A DNA stretch of 64,000 nucleotides from NCBI RefSeq assembly GCF_002929555.1, contig NZ_PJJP01000038.1, positions 69,409 through 133,408 on the forward strand, read 5' to 3'. How positions within the stretch are numbered: the stretch's first letter is position 1; each line of letters starts with the position of its first letter. Shown here one piece after another: positions 47,759-57,000 of the stretch. The position numbers and the translations under genes are program-made. The notes below the pieces were generated by a model that was not told where the DNA came from, ran no database searches, and worked only from the letters and a program-made list of their open reading frames with translations. The DNA is from Cryobacterium sp. N22. GTDB lineage: Bacteria; Actinomycetota; Actinomycetes; Actinomycetales; Microbacteriaceae.

Positions 47759-49120
47759 TCAGGCGTCGGTAACCGCCAACCCGGACGCTTGGTTGCCTGT
47801 CCGCGCGAGGGACATTTGCCGGGCAGGCCTCTCGGATTGAATCTCAAGTGGTCGTTCCCAGAACACAAGCCCTAACAGCAGCCAGAAGAGCGGCATGGAA
47901 AGTTCAGGCGCGGAGATGAACTGAGCCAGCACGCAAGCCAACAGCGCAGAAGCTGCAGGCAGCGCGGAAGGGACCTTTAGCGCACCGAGAGCGACAAGGA
48001 CGACGACGCCGACGAAACAGACCAACCCGACGATACCGACGCAACTCAGGAGTAGGAAGAAGAGGCTCGACGGGCGGTTGCTTCCTAGACCGACCCCGAC
48101 TCCCCAAGTATCCAGGAAGAGCGACCAGGCGGCGTCGTTTGAGGCCGTGCGATTTGCGAACGAAAGGCTCGACAGCTTCTCGTCCAGAAGCCCGAGCACC
48201 AGACCGACAAGAAACTGGACGTTGATTGCGGCTACAAGTGCTACGACTCCGATGGCCGATACCGTTACCCACCGCACACGCGTACGGTCCCTTGTGAGAA
48301 CCCAGAAGCCGACGACCATGGCCACGACAAGAACGACCGGCACCACGACCAATGCAGTCCACGCCAGGTTCAGGAGCAGCTCACCGACGATGAGGACAAG
48401 TGCCGCGATCATCAGCAATCGCCTCCGCCCGTGAGAGACGACCACATTTGCCAGCGCGTACGCCATACACACAGAAAGAAACAGGCCGAATAGCGATGGC
48501 TCACCGAAGGTTCCGCGGAGACCGTCTTGCGTGACGGAATAGGAAACGTTCGGATCGTTCTCGAACAACGCCGTCGGCCACAATGACGGTGCCACAGTGC
48601 GAGCCAGCGCCAATCCAAGTCCCACCCACATAGTGACGTCAAAAATACGTGGCGAGACTTCGCGTTCCATCCCCAAGTACAGAACGACGACGCACCCAAG
48701 CAGGACGTAAACCGGCTGCGCGAAGTTAGACACTGAGAACGAAAGCTCACTCAGGTTATTCACTTGCTGATCTAGGCCATCTCGAGGCGAGAAGACTTCA
48801 ATCCCTTCAAACAGGAAGGGGCCAAGAACGCTGATCGCCGTTCCGTACGCGAGGAATACTCCGAGGAAACCCAGGGCAAGACGGCTGACTGGCCGCCCAA
48901 ATACGCTGAGCAGCTTCCCGCCGCGTATGACGAGGAATACGAGACGACCGAAAGCGAGGATCGCCAACATATAAAAGATGCTGACTCCGCTGCCTCCGAC
49001 CACCGCCGCAGCGGTGTGAGGGATCGCGGCGGCAACGGCCAGGAGGTATGGGAACCAAGACGGGCGCCGGAACAGGAGTAGGGCACCGACTAACAGGACG
49101 ACCAAACCGAGGACTGTCAA
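47759..49120 (-). CDS. Wzy-like polysaccharide polymerase / O-antigen ligase family membrane protein
   Basis: Predicted to join lipid-linked repeat units outside the membrane. The 453-residue protein has about eleven hydrophobic segments and the typical extracytoplasmic loop with GLRGTFGEPSLFGLFLSVCM, then SNDAAWSLFLDTWGVGVGLG. The start is a TTG at 49120 with AAGGGAT upstream. The polymerase family is diverse, so this is placed by topology, the loop motif and the neighbouring flippase. It is 103 bp after the flippase gene. Confidence 0.8.
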   Translation of the reverse strand: MTVLGLVVLLVGALLLFRRPSWFPYLLAVAAAIPHTAAAVVGGSGVSIFYMLAILAFGRLVFLVIRGGKLLSVFGRPVSRLALGFLGVFLAYGTAISVLGPFLFEGIEVFSPRDGLDQQVNNLSELSFSVSNFAQPVYVLLGCVVVLYLGMEREVSPRIFDVTMWVGLGLALARTVAPSLWPTALFENDPNVSYSVTQDGLRGTFGEPSLFGLFLSVCMAYALANVVVSHGRRRLLMIAALVLIVGELLLNLAWTALVVVPVVLVVAMVVGFWVLTRDRTRVRWVTVSAIGVVALVAAINVQFLVGLVLGLLDEKLSSLSFANRTASNDAAWSLFLDTWGVGVGLGSNRPSSLFFLLLSCVGIVGLVCFVGVVVLVALGALKVPSALPAASALLACVLAQFISAPELSMPLFWLLLGLVFWERPLEIQSERPARQMSLARTGNQASGLAVTDA

Positions 49121-49223
49121 TGCGTATCCCTTACATTAAGCCAGGTCTGAAACCCAGCCCCCGGGTCGTGAACATTCGTTTCTAGCATATTGGTGATCAA
49201 GACAAACCCTGACCCGAGCCGAG

Positions 49224-50435
49224 TTACGGTCTCGCTCCCGCCATCGAATGAGCTTCAGCGCTCACCGGCCAACGCCTCAGGAGTATCCAAACGCCACCGG
49301 TAAAGGCCATTTCCACAAACAATGTGACGCTGGCGAGGCCCGTCGCGCCCGTGGAGTGTACAACCATTAGCGACAAAATCACCGAGGCAAGGCAAGCGAT
49401 CAGCGTCAGCACGAAGCGTGAGCGGATTCGCCCGACTCCCATCAGGAAGGCTACGAGTGCGTAGTTTCCGGATTTCGGAGCGAAGGATAGAGCGACGAAA
49501 ATGAAGACGAGGACGTCATCGAACTGCTGACCAAACAACAGCTCTATCAGCGGCTTTGCGAGTATTACGCAAAGTGCGACCGTTGCACCGCCAGCAAAGA
49601 ACAAAGCCCAATAGGCCCAAGGGCTGGTGCCTCGTTCTCGCACGCGAGGGATCATCTGCAGCGACAAGGTACCTGGGAGCAAGTCGAGCGCCTGAATGAG
49701 ACGATAGACGATCGTCAGCGTTGCTATTTGACTGAGAGGCAAGATCGCCGCGGCAATCAATAGCGGCGATTGCGAATAGAAAGCGCTCAGGGCACCCGTC
49801 ACTCCGAATTCAAGAATGCGACGCGTAAGTCGTGGCTCACGCAGGTGAGCACGGGAAAGCGACCTGAATCTGATCCATAGGGCAGCCGCCGCGACCACCA
49901 GCGACGGGAGGGGCAGCAGCAGCAGCATACGAACGTCTGCTGAAAGGAATGCTCCGACGATGATCGGCAGCTTCAACAGAAATAGGATGACATCCGGTAG
50001 CGCATAGGCCGCATCCTTCTTCGCGACCATCGCCGGGATCCGGATAATCCGCCCCGTGCTGTCGACTGTTTGGGTAACAGCCAAGGCCAGCAGGAGCGCC
50101 AAGACTGTCGGAGGAATGTACCCCCCGGCGGGCCAAGCGATGAAGATAAGTGCCGCCACCGCTCCGACCGTTGCCAGTGTGAGATGAAAGCCGACCGCAC
50201 GGGCGTAGACGTTTCTTGTGATCCGTCCGAGCGGGCTTGAGAGGAGAAAATTCCCGGCACCCGAGTCCGTCATCATCGCAAAGGAAGTCAGGAGTCCGAA
50301 TCCTGCAACCAAGAGATCGCGATCTGTATCACTGCCGCGATTCGCTAACACCAGCATGATCGCCAACTGAAGAACTCGTACCAAACCGGTACTCACGGTC
50401 GGGAGCAAGAAAGCAGTCTTACGAATCCAGTTCAT
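49224..50435 (-). CDS. Wzx-like polysaccharide flippase (MOP/MATE superfamily)
   Basis: Predicted to move undecaprenyl-linked repeat units across the membrane. The 403-residue product starts MNWIRKTAFLLPTVSTGLVR and shows about twelve hydrophobic segments in a pattern typical of the oligosaccharide flippase family. AGGA precedes the ATG. It lies 60 bp after the LbH acetyltransferase gene. Its relation to known subfamilies is too weak to name the substrate. Confidence 0.75.
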   Translation of the reverse strand: MNWIRKTAFLLPTVSTGLVRVLQLAIMLVLANRGSDTDRDLLVAGFGLLTSFAMMTDSGAGNFLLSSPLGRITRNVYARAVGFHLTLATVGAVAALIFIAWPAGGYIPPTVLALLLALAVTQTVDSTGRIIRIPAMVAKKDAAYALPDVILFLLKLPIIVGAFLSADVRMLLLLPLPSLVVAAAALWIRFRSLSRAHLREPRLTRRILEFGVTGALSAFYSQSPLLIAAAILPLSQIATLTIVYRLIQALDLLPGTLSLQMIPRVRERGTSPWAYWALFFAGGATVALCVILAKPLIELLFGQQFDDVLVFIFVALSFAPKSGNYALVAFLMGVGRIRSRFVLTLIACLASVILSLMVVHSTGATGLASVTLFVEMAFTGGVWILLRRWPVSAEAHSMAGARP

Positions 50436-50495
50436 TCGGTCCTCGCGCCCGTCGCAACTGACCGCTGGAGCGAGACTGGGAGCCTCGTGTCGGTG

Positions 50496-51224
50496 CTATT
50501 CACTCTCGGCGACCCGTCGCGTTTGCTGGGTCTTCCGAGGCAGAGCGCTAAGCAGGTTCTTGGGGCGAGCGGGAACCGCTCCATGCGTCCTCGTCGAGTA
50601 GTCGCCCGCCGGTACCAGCTTCTTGAAGCGCGCCGGCACTCCGGCATATAGAGCGTATGGCGTGTCCAGGCCCCGTGTAACGACCGATCCCATTGCCACT
50701 ACTGAGTGTGCAGGGACCGTTGCACCCATGACCAGGCTGCAACTTCCGCCAAGCATCGCGTATCTTTCGACACGAATGGGAAGGGAATCAAGGACGTTGT
50801 CAGCTACGTCAATACCGTGCGACATGAATACGGAGCGCACCCCGGCGACCGTCACAAATTCCTCAATTGCGATTCCGCCGGACGCGTCCAGGTAGTGACG
50901 GCTCGTAAGCGAAGAGTGGACTCCTAAGGAGAAGGAACCAGCGATGGTCGAGGAGGAGGCGTGCACCAGGAAAGGAGCAGCGGATATCCAGTTGAATTGG
51001 CCGATTTCAGACCAAGCGCCAAGGCTCACGACCTCAAGGCTCCGAAACACGTTGAAGGGTCCAATCCGGGCCCCGTCGCCCACGATTAGGCGCTTATTGC
51101 CGAGAAGTACGACGGGCGCGATCGATGCTGATCGGGCAACCTCATGGCCCAGCCAGCGGAGAAACATGTTCTTGAGCGTCGACGCCGGCAGGAAACCAAC
51201 GACGAGTGTGATCAGTCGTTTCAT
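50496..51224 (-). CDS. Left-handed beta-helix (hexapeptide repeat) acyltransferase
   Basis: Predicted cytoplasmic O-acetyltransferase acting on sugar intermediates with acetyl-CoA. Hexapeptide-type repeats are seen in residues about 45-190 (NKRLIVGDGARIGPFNVFRS; GSFSLGVHSSLTSRHYLDAS; GSCSLVMGATVPAHSVVAMG), like WcaF-type enzymes. A catalytic His is likely in FMSHGIDV. The C-terminal 30 residues are basic and not conserved. 242 residues, ATG 51224 with AAGGAA upstream. Confidence 0.82.
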   Translation of the reverse strand: MKRLITLVVGFLPASTLKNMFLRWLGHEVARSASIAPVVLLGNKRLIVGDGARIGPFNVFRSLEVVSLGAWSEIGQFNWISAAPFLVHASSSTIAGSFSLGVHSSLTSRHYLDASGGIAIEEFVTVAGVRSVFMSHGIDVADNVLDSLPIRVERYAMLGGSCSLVMGATVPAHSVVAMGSVVTRGLDTPYALYAGVPARFKKLVPAGDYSTRTHGAVPARPKNLLSALPRKTQQTRRVAESE

Positions 51225-51333
51225 CTTTACTTATTCCTTTTCTGCTGACAGGCCGGAGTTTCAGATCCGAGCGTAGTGCAGGGCACCCGAGCTTCCGCTT
51301 CTCCCGCACTCGCCAGCCTGCGATACGTTTTTG

Positions 51334-52329
51334 TCAGGAAAGCAGTTCTTTCACCCACGTGGTTACGGAGTATTTCTCGAACCCGCTGGGCAGACTTCCG
51401 TCTGGCTGGAGCTGCGACAGCGCCTGTCGGAGCCGCTCACTCGCTCCCTCCGAGTCGTAGTCCTCGATAACTAGGATTCGCGACGGATCATAGAAATCTG
51501 CATTACGTATCGCCTGGTTTCCAGTCACCAGAATGGCTCCTGAGGCGAGCACCTCGAAGGTGCGCATCGTTAGACCAGCCTGGTTACTACGCTGCAGGTC
51601 GAGCACCGCCTGAGAGCCTCGGAAGACGGCCGACACCTCTTCCTTGCTTAGCTTGTTGAAGCTGATTTCGGCCCATCCGACTTCGGAGAGATGGCGTGTT
51701 ACGTATTTTTCCAGTGCAAAGAACCAGCGCGCAGGCGCATAGAAGAAGCTGTAGGTGTGCTCGAACGACTTGGTTAGGTTGGAAACAAACGCATACCGGT
51801 CAGAGTGCATCGTTCCCACAAACGTCAGCTCGTGAGGCCTGGCCACACCAGTCTCTGCTGCGTGAAACTGCGTTGAATAGAAGAGGGGCTTCAGATGGAG
51901 GGCGGGATACCTGGCAACGTCAGCTGCGTCAAAACTGAATGTTTTATCGTAGTGACCCAAATTCGCTTCTGACAGAGATCCCGGAGCCATCGCATCGAAG
52001 GAGTAGTACACCAGGTGTGCTTCAGGGTTCCTGGCGCGAAGTTCCAAGAGGAAGAAGGCCGGAACGACCTCGCCTTTCACCACAACGACGAAGTCATACT
52101 TGTTCGTTTTTGTCTCACGTAAGATTCGTGCGTAGTAGCTGCGCACAAAATTCTGCGAGATCCGTGTGCTTACCCGGAATAGTGCCTTGGCAAGCGACGA
52201 GTTACTTGGCCGCTCGTCATAGAAATCGACCGTGTGACCATTCGCCCGGAATGCCTCTGCGATGTCTGTCTCGTATCCGAAGAAGGCCGGTGACAAAAAT
52301 AGGAGCCGGGAGTTGCCTACTGACGTCAT
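51334..52329 (-). CDS. Glycosyltransferase, CgeB-like GT-B type
   Basis: The 331-residue product starts MTSVGNSRLLFLSPAFFGYE and has in its C-terminal half TFVGTMHSDRYAFVSNLTKS, AVLDLQRSNQAGLTMRTFEV and LASGAILVTGNQAIRNADFY, resembling glycosyltransferases of the CgeB/DUF3880 and capsule-synthesis groups. Its ATG overlaps the stop of the preceding glycosidase gene by four bases, so the two are probably co-translated. Linkage and sugar are unknown. Confidence 0.72.
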   Translation of the reverse strand: MTSVGNSRLLFLSPAFFGYETDIAEAFRANGHTVDFYDERPSNSSLAKALFRVSTRISQNFVRSYYARILRETKTNKYDFVVVVKGEVVPAFFLLELRARNPEAHLVYYSFDAMAPGSLSEANLGHYDKTFSFDAADVARYPALHLKPLFYSTQFHAAETGVARPHELTFVGTMHSDRYAFVSNLTKSFEHTYSFFYAPARWFFALEKYVTRHLSEVGWAEISFNKLSKEEVSAVFRGSQAVLDLQRSNQAGLTMRTFEVLASGAILVTGNQAIRNADFYDPSRILVIEDYDSEGASERLRQALSQLQPDGSLPSGFEKYSVTTWVKELLS

Positions 52330-54470
52330 TCTGAGACAATCCCGGTAACAGCTCCGGAAACATAGACGGGGCTTCCGGTCAGTTCCACTATCGAAGCCTT
52401 CGGATCGTCCCCGGTGGCCACCGATGCGCCATACATGTCACTTGTGCTCAATTTCCCCGAACTGCTGACGGTCACAGTCTTCGACGGTTCGGTGGTCCAC
52501 ATGACTCTGGTTTCCGTTCCTGCGCCGGAGAAGACATATGAATACACGCCTTCCGCGGTCTCATCAATTGACGAGAACGTGAGCCCGTCGATCTGCTTGG
52601 CCATAACCGCTTGGGCGACAGCAGCCTCCTTGGGCTCGTTTGCCACCGGCAGGAACGTCGAGGGCGCTTCAAACAACCCAAAGTTCCCTTCGATGCTGCC
52701 TTCAACTGCGTTACCGTTCGCAGCCTCGAACCAATACACGCGGCTCACACCATGACCCAACGCGATAGCCATTGTTCGGACCAGGTACTGGGCCTGAGAC
52801 TCCTCTGTGACCCAGTTCGGAACGCTGGCCCAGCCCATCTCCGACAGCCAGATCGGCTTCGATTCCCCGCCGTTTGAATCACGGATCATCTGCCCGAGGC
52901 GCTCAAGTTCAGGTATCAGCATTTCCGGCGCCTCCGGCTGCACATAGGGGTGAGCGCTCACCACATCGGTGTAGTCCAAACCGCCGAGTTCAAAGAACTC
53001 GCTCAGCCAGTCCCACTGGATGCCCATGCCCGCATTTCCAGGGGCCACGATGGTCGCGTCAGGATTGGCGGCCTTCACTCCAGTCGCAGTTCCGGTGAGC
53101 ATCTCCATGTAGCACTCGGGGGTGTGCCCACAAGCTCCAGTGTTGAAGGTGTGGTCGAACTCGTTGTAGACCTCGACTTCCGCGCCGTGGTGCTCGACTC
53201 CGGTGACGAGTTCCTGAGCGAACCGCGTGTATGCTGCGAGTCCCTCCGGCGAGCTTGGGGTGCGGTAATCGTCATAGAGCGGATTGGCGTATGCAGGAAC
53301 CAATAGTGGGCTGATTCCTTCTTCGGAAAGCGTCTCTGTCGCGTCAAGTATTTGCTTCGGATAGGCATAAGTGCCCGGAGTCAACTCAATCCAATCCCAG
53401 TTCATTTCGATACGTGCGTGCTTGATGCCGGCGGTGCCCAATGTCGCAATGAGGTTGTTCAGCCGTTCCGTCCCGCCTGCATAGTGAAGGAACACACCAA
53501 ACGGCGAAGTTGAACTCGTTGCCTTAGCTGAATCCTCGTCGAGGACTGCAATAGTCGTCGACCTGTCAACGGACCGGTCTCCCACCACCGCGTTTATTGT
53601 GGCGGTGTAGAGGCCTGGAGACAGCTCCCGCAGGTCGGCGATCGCTCGAGAGTCTTCGAAAACGGAGTCGCCGCTGTCGACGACTGCACCGGCCCGATCT
53701 GTCACCGACCAATTCAAAGTGCCTGTCGTGCTCCGTCGCGTGGCAAGCTGCAGATTCGTGCTGCCCTGGGGAAAGAGCAACGTAGGATTAATAACTGTAA
53801 GGTCGTACGAACTTGACTCAAAGCCACCGTTCATCAGTGGCAGCGCCCCACCACTCAGACCAGTGACGGATAGAGAATCGATTGTCGTTCCACCGGTGGG
53901 TCCCTCAACCGAGATTCGAAAGTGAAGCATTTCGGCGTCGGGCACGTAGTTGGTTTCGACATACGTCCAGTCGTATGTTCCTGCTGGGACCTGCACATAG
54001 GCGTCCGCAGCGGCATTCAGGGTTAGTCGAACGGCAGCCTCTGCAGCGTCGGTGCTCTTGACCCAGAATCCAATTGCGTACGTGGCGCCAGTCGCAGCCC
54101 AGAAGCTCTGCTCTAACCGTGCGGACTCACCAGAGCCGGGCGCAAGGTCGCTTGTTATCGAAACGGCCGAGGTGCCGTCGTGCAAGTCGTCGGACCCGAG
54201 GAAGCTAACGTGCTCCGAGGTGAGCTCCGGCGTCCACCATTCGAAGGAATCCGATGCCGGAGTGTCGTAGCCGATTGGAAGCACGCCAGCCGCGGTCGGT
54301 GAGGGTGAGGCAGTTGGACTCGCAGCACCGCCATCAGACCAAGGTTGGACGAGAAGGAGCGCACCGAGAGAAACCGCGAGCGTCATCGCGACTCCCGCGA
54401 CCCACCAAGTCCGCTTCGTAAGCGCGGGCGACTTCCGCCGCCGCGCGTTTGTAGAAAGTCGATTGGTCAT
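52326..54470 (-). CDS. Membrane-anchored clan GH-A glycosidase, PslG/GH39-like
   Basis: Predicted polysaccharide endoglycosidase. Order: basic cytoplasmic N terminus, one membrane segment (residues 21-41), Ser/Thr/Pro linker (45-62), carbohydrate-binding-like beta sandwich (about 70-205), a second beta domain (about 222-312), TIM-barrel catalytic domain (about 322-620) and a C-terminal beta domain. The acid/base is Glu437 in EVYNEFDHTF, the nucleophile Glu544 in PIWLSEMGWA, as expected for clan GH-A. PslG-like enzymes in exopolysaccharide loci trim or process the polymer. It overlaps the next gene, a glycosyltransferase, by four bases. SD GGGGAG at nine bases. Confidence 0.82.
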   Translation of the reverse strand: MTNRLSTNARRRKSPALTKRTWWVAGVAMTLAVSLGALLLVQPWSDGGAASPTASPSPTAAGVLPIGYDTPASDSFEWWTPELTSEHVSFLGSDDLHDGTSAVSITSDLAPGSGESARLEQSFWAATGATYAIGFWVKSTDAAEAAVRLTLNAAADAYVQVPAGTYDWTYVETNYVPDAEMLHFRISVEGPTGGTTIDSLSVTGLSGGALPLMNGGFESSSYDLTVINPTLLFPQGSTNLQLATRRSTTGTLNWSVTDRAGAVVDSGDSVFEDSRAIADLRELSPGLYTATINAVVGDRSVDRSTTIAVLDEDSAKATSSTSPFGVFLHYAGGTERLNNLIATLGTAGIKHARIEMNWDWIELTPGTYAYPKQILDATETLSEEGISPLLVPAYANPLYDDYRTPSSPEGLAAYTRFAQELVTGVEHHGAEVEVYNEFDHTFNTGACGHTPECYMEMLTGTATGVKAANPDATIVAPGNAGMGIQWDWLSEFFELGGLDYTDVVSAHPYVQPEAPEMLIPELERLGQMIRDSNGGESKPIWLSEMGWASVPNWVTEESQAQYLVRTMAIALGHGVSRVYWFEAANGNAVEGSIEGNFGLFEAPSTFLPVANEPKEAAVAQAVMAKQIDGLTFSSIDETAEGVYSYVFSGAGTETRVMWTTEPSKTVTVSSSGKLSTSDMYGASVATGDDPKASIVELTGSPVYVSGAVTGIVSE

Positions 54471-54630
54471 CGGCGAGTGCTCCCCAACAGAGTCAAATGT
54501 ACGGTGGCACGTGCGATACGACGTACCAGCTGATCGCTCCCCCTGTGAGCCCCTGCCGCATCAGCCTATTCCACGTTCGGCTCCGATTGCGCCGACGTGT
54601 GGCCCAGTAAGGGGCGCCGCCCACCGAGCG

Positions 54631-55716
54631 TCAGCCGCGTCTCGCGGTTGACGCACGGCCAGAAGCCCAGGGATACCGATAGATCCATCGGATGTAGGGA
54701 ACGCGGGAGACGGCTTCATAGATCCCAAGCGCAACACACACTGCAGCAGCCGTAGTAATGACGGGCATCAGGGCGATCGCCAGGGGGGAGTACGAGACGC
54801 TCATTGCCCACGCGAAAATCGCATTCGCGACGATAAGGAGCGGTAGGTGGGTCACGTAGATCGGCAACGTGCGCGTTCCAACCCAATGTCCGATCGCCCC
54901 AATCCGGGGAGATCGAGTGATGATTGCGAATCCTTGCACAACAGCACACGAGCCGATCAAAGTGAGAATCATCCAGAGGGGAGCGAACCATCCCGGGATC
55001 AGGTTCCAATGCGGGTCTACACGCTGCATAAGTAACTGAGCGGTCAAGTATCCGAGGCCTGCCAGCAGAACCCAGCGCCACTTCGCGACACGGACCACTG
55101 CTTCGAGCGCATGCGGGACAACCGCGCCGAGCAGGAAGAAGAAGAAATTCCGCATCAGTGAGCTGGCCAGCGATTGCTCTGCAATCGTCATGGCCGTTCC
55201 CACGAAGAACGTGATCGAAAGGACAATGTGCGTCGGCACTCGGCTCAAGACCTTGGCCAGAACGACGAAAACAGCCAAGGCCCATAGGTACCAAAGGTGG
55301 TTCTCTGGCCAGAGGACCTGCATGGCAGCGTTCGCCCATCCATAGTCACCAGGCAAGAACGGGTTGTGCGCTACGGTCGTATAAATTCCCGTCAGAATAA
55401 CGAGCCAGACCATGTAGAAGTAACCGCTGCTGGCAACTCTTCTGCGAAAGAGTTGGCGCCAGTTGCCGCCGATGGCTCCTTTGGCGAAGTACCCAGACAG
55501 GATGAAGAACAGAGGAATCCTGACGGGAGTGAGCACCGAAACCACGTCAACCCAAGCGTAATAAACGGGCTGGGGAACGGACACCGTCGTCACGCCGTAC
55601 CAGAGCACCGCATGGCCCAGGACGACCATGATGACGCAGAATGCTTTGGCGCTGTCGGCCCACACCAACCGTCTGACCTGCGAGCTCAAGGCGGGAGTCA
55701 ACTCGGTCGTAGGCAC
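54631..55716 (-). CDS. Acyltransferase-3 family membrane protein
   Basis: Predicted O-acyltransferase for exported polysaccharide. The 361-residue product has about ten membrane segments and the family pattern WADSAKAFCVIMVVLGHAVL and PLFFILSGYFAKGAIG at its N terminus, with HLWYLWALAVFVVLAKVL in the middle. There is no SGNH domain, unlike the enzyme at 12050. The start is GTG 55716 with TAAGCT six bases before, possibly leaderless. It is the first gene of the minus-strand six-gene run down to the polymerase. Confidence 0.87.
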   Translation of the reverse strand: MPTTELTPALSSQVRRLVWADSAKAFCVIMVVLGHAVLWYGVTTVSVPQPVYYAWVDVVSVLTPVRIPLFFILSGYFAKGAIGGNWRQLFRRRVASSGYFYMVWLVILTGIYTTVAHNPFLPGDYGWANAAMQVLWPENHLWYLWALAVFVVLAKVLSRVPTHIVLSITFFVGTAMTIAEQSLASSLMRNFFFFLLGAVVPHALEAVVRVAKWRWVLLAGLGYLTAQLLMQRVDPHWNLIPGWFAPLWMILTLIGSCAVVQGFAIITRSPRIGAIGHWVGTRTLPIYVTHLPLLIVANAIFAWAMSVSYSPLAIALMPVITTAAAVCVALGIYEAVSRVPYIRWIYRYPWASGRASTARRG

Positions 55717-56440
55717 GTCCGTAGCTTAACGCACACGGTCACCGCTGCTGCCAGCGTGCGGACACCCTTGAATCTGGTGGATGTGGCGGGCGGGGCGACC
55801 TAGTGCTTGTTCGATGCGACGGTCGAGCTCGTTCACCAATTCAGTTGTCTCTGGCCGACATCGGGACGCAAATGAACTGAACCTCAGCCGGCACGGAGAG
55901 CTGAAGAATATGCCCGGATCAGGTAGTCCTTGAACGGTCCGCTCGGTTAGTCCCTGCGTCTCGGCAATTCGTCTCTCTGGCGTACGACTAGCCTCACGCA
56001 GACGGTGGTTGGGGTCGTGTGCGGAATTCGGTATGCCCCAGTTCCGATAGCCGCCAGGACCGGCGCGTGCATGAGGCAAAGCGCATCAGACGAGGGAGCC
56101 GAAGGAGCCCACCCGTTCATCACGCTCAGGGAGGACGTCGCCGCCCGGGACGCCCCCTCCGCGCCTGCCTACCCGGCCAATGCCACCCACTTGAGCGGGT
56201 CTGGCTCGTTGGCGTTCAGCCACGCCCTTCTACAGCGGCTGGTGGCCGACCTGAACCGCATGATGAGTGTAAAGGACATCGATGAAACGAACACAACCTC
56301 GTTGGACCGACCCAACGTTGTCACGACGGGTGGCACCGGCGTCGGGGTCGCGGGAATGCTGAAAACCCACTGCACGCTGACCTCGGCCACAAGCGAACAC
56401 GTGAGGGTCGAGGCTGAGATAGCAGTTGCGGCCTGGGATG
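55717..56440. other. 724-bp spacer with possible gene remnants
   Basis: Lies between the acyltransferase start and the end of the small antitoxin-like gene. A minus-strand frame (55726-56079) contains RTPERRIAETQGLTERTVQ, resembling the recognition-helix region of winged-helix regulators, but the frame loses likeness beyond it. A plus frame (56005-56553) is open but has no motif. No intact gene is supported. Confidence 0.55.
55800..56079 (-). pseudogene. Possible remnant of a winged-helix transcriptional regulator
   Basis: The peptide NHRLREASRTPERRIAETQG followed by LTERTVQ resembles the helix-turn-helix of small actinobacterial regulators, in which a domain-closing wing with Arg-rich GRRNRY is expected next. 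That wing is not present in this or the other two frames, which have stops. The call rests on one short similarity and could be chance. Confidence 0.3.
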
Positions 56441-56662
56441 CTACTTCGGGTCGGGGGTGCTGTCTCGGCCGACGGTGCCGTCGTCGCGTCCGATGTGCTT
56501 GTCGGCCGCATCGCGGGCGTTCTGGATCTTGTCGGCGTGCTTGTCACCGGTGACCTTGTTGGCCGCCGCGGCCGCGCCGTCGATGACCTTGTCGGAGATC
56601 TCCTCGCCCTTTTCGCTGTTGAGGAACTCCTGGGCCTTGCGGGTGATGTCGTTGAGGTTCAT
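56441..56662 (-). CDS. Small antitoxin-like protein (MT0933/Rv0909-like)
   Basis: A 73-residue, highly charged, mostly helical protein: MNLNDITRKAQEFLNSEKGE, then ISDKVIDGAAAAANKVTGDK, then a disordered end with GRDDGTVGRDSTPDPK. The form (short KAQE/KVIDG helices, KVTGDKH) resembles the actinobacterial MT0933-like antitoxin family, but no toxin gene is next to it, so the name gives likeness and not a proven role. GGAG lies before the ATG. It is on the same strand as the str genes, downstream of tuf beyond a terminator. Confidence 0.55.
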   Translation of the reverse strand: MNLNDITRKAQEFLNSEKGEEISDKVIDGAAAAANKVTGDKHADKIQNARDAADKHIGRDDGTVGRDSTPDPK

Positions 56663-56705
56663 TTGGGTCTCCGATCTTGGGGGTGGGTGGTAACGAGATT
56701 AGTTC

Positions 56706-56916
56706 GGGTCGCGGGGTCTCGACAAGCTCGACCAGCGGAACGCCCTCGACCAGCGGAACGCGCTCGAACGGCGGACGGGGCGCGACGAGCGGGTTGGGTT
56801 GCGGGGTCTCGACAAGCTCGACCAGCGGACGCGCTCGTCCAGCGAAACGCGCTCGACCAGCGGACGGGGCGCGACGAGTGGGTTGGGTTGCAGGGTCTCG
56901 ACAAGCTCGACCAACG
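56706..56916. repeat. About 90-bp tandem array of the TCGAG motif
   Basis: GGTCTCGACAAGCTCGACC occurs at 56715, 56805 and 56894 (spacing 90 and 89 bp). The linkers share CGCTCGACCAGCGG, GACGGGGCGCGACGAG and GGGTTGGGTTGC. The array lies in the 338-bp gap between the antitoxin-like gene and tuf, before the tuf terminator. Confidence 0.88.
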
Positions 56917-56930
56917 GTCGCGGGGACGAC

Positions 56931-56958
56931 AAAAGGGCCGGTCCCGAAGGACCGACCC
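56931..56958 (-). terminator. Rho-independent terminator after tuf
   Basis: On the minus strand a ten-base stem (56949-56958 with 56935-56944, one G-U pair) with a TTCG loop is followed by TTTTGTC. It lies 43 bp after the tuf stop and closes the str operon. Confidence 0.88.
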
Positions 56959-57000
56959 TGTTGTTGTTGACTAGCTCAGCGAGTGAGCAGGCCTACTGAA

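Noticed and set aside
47381..47875. Transposase remnant in the GT4-polymerase spacer
   Set aside because: Considered because of the relic look and repeats, but no DDE or other transposase motif is seen in any frame.
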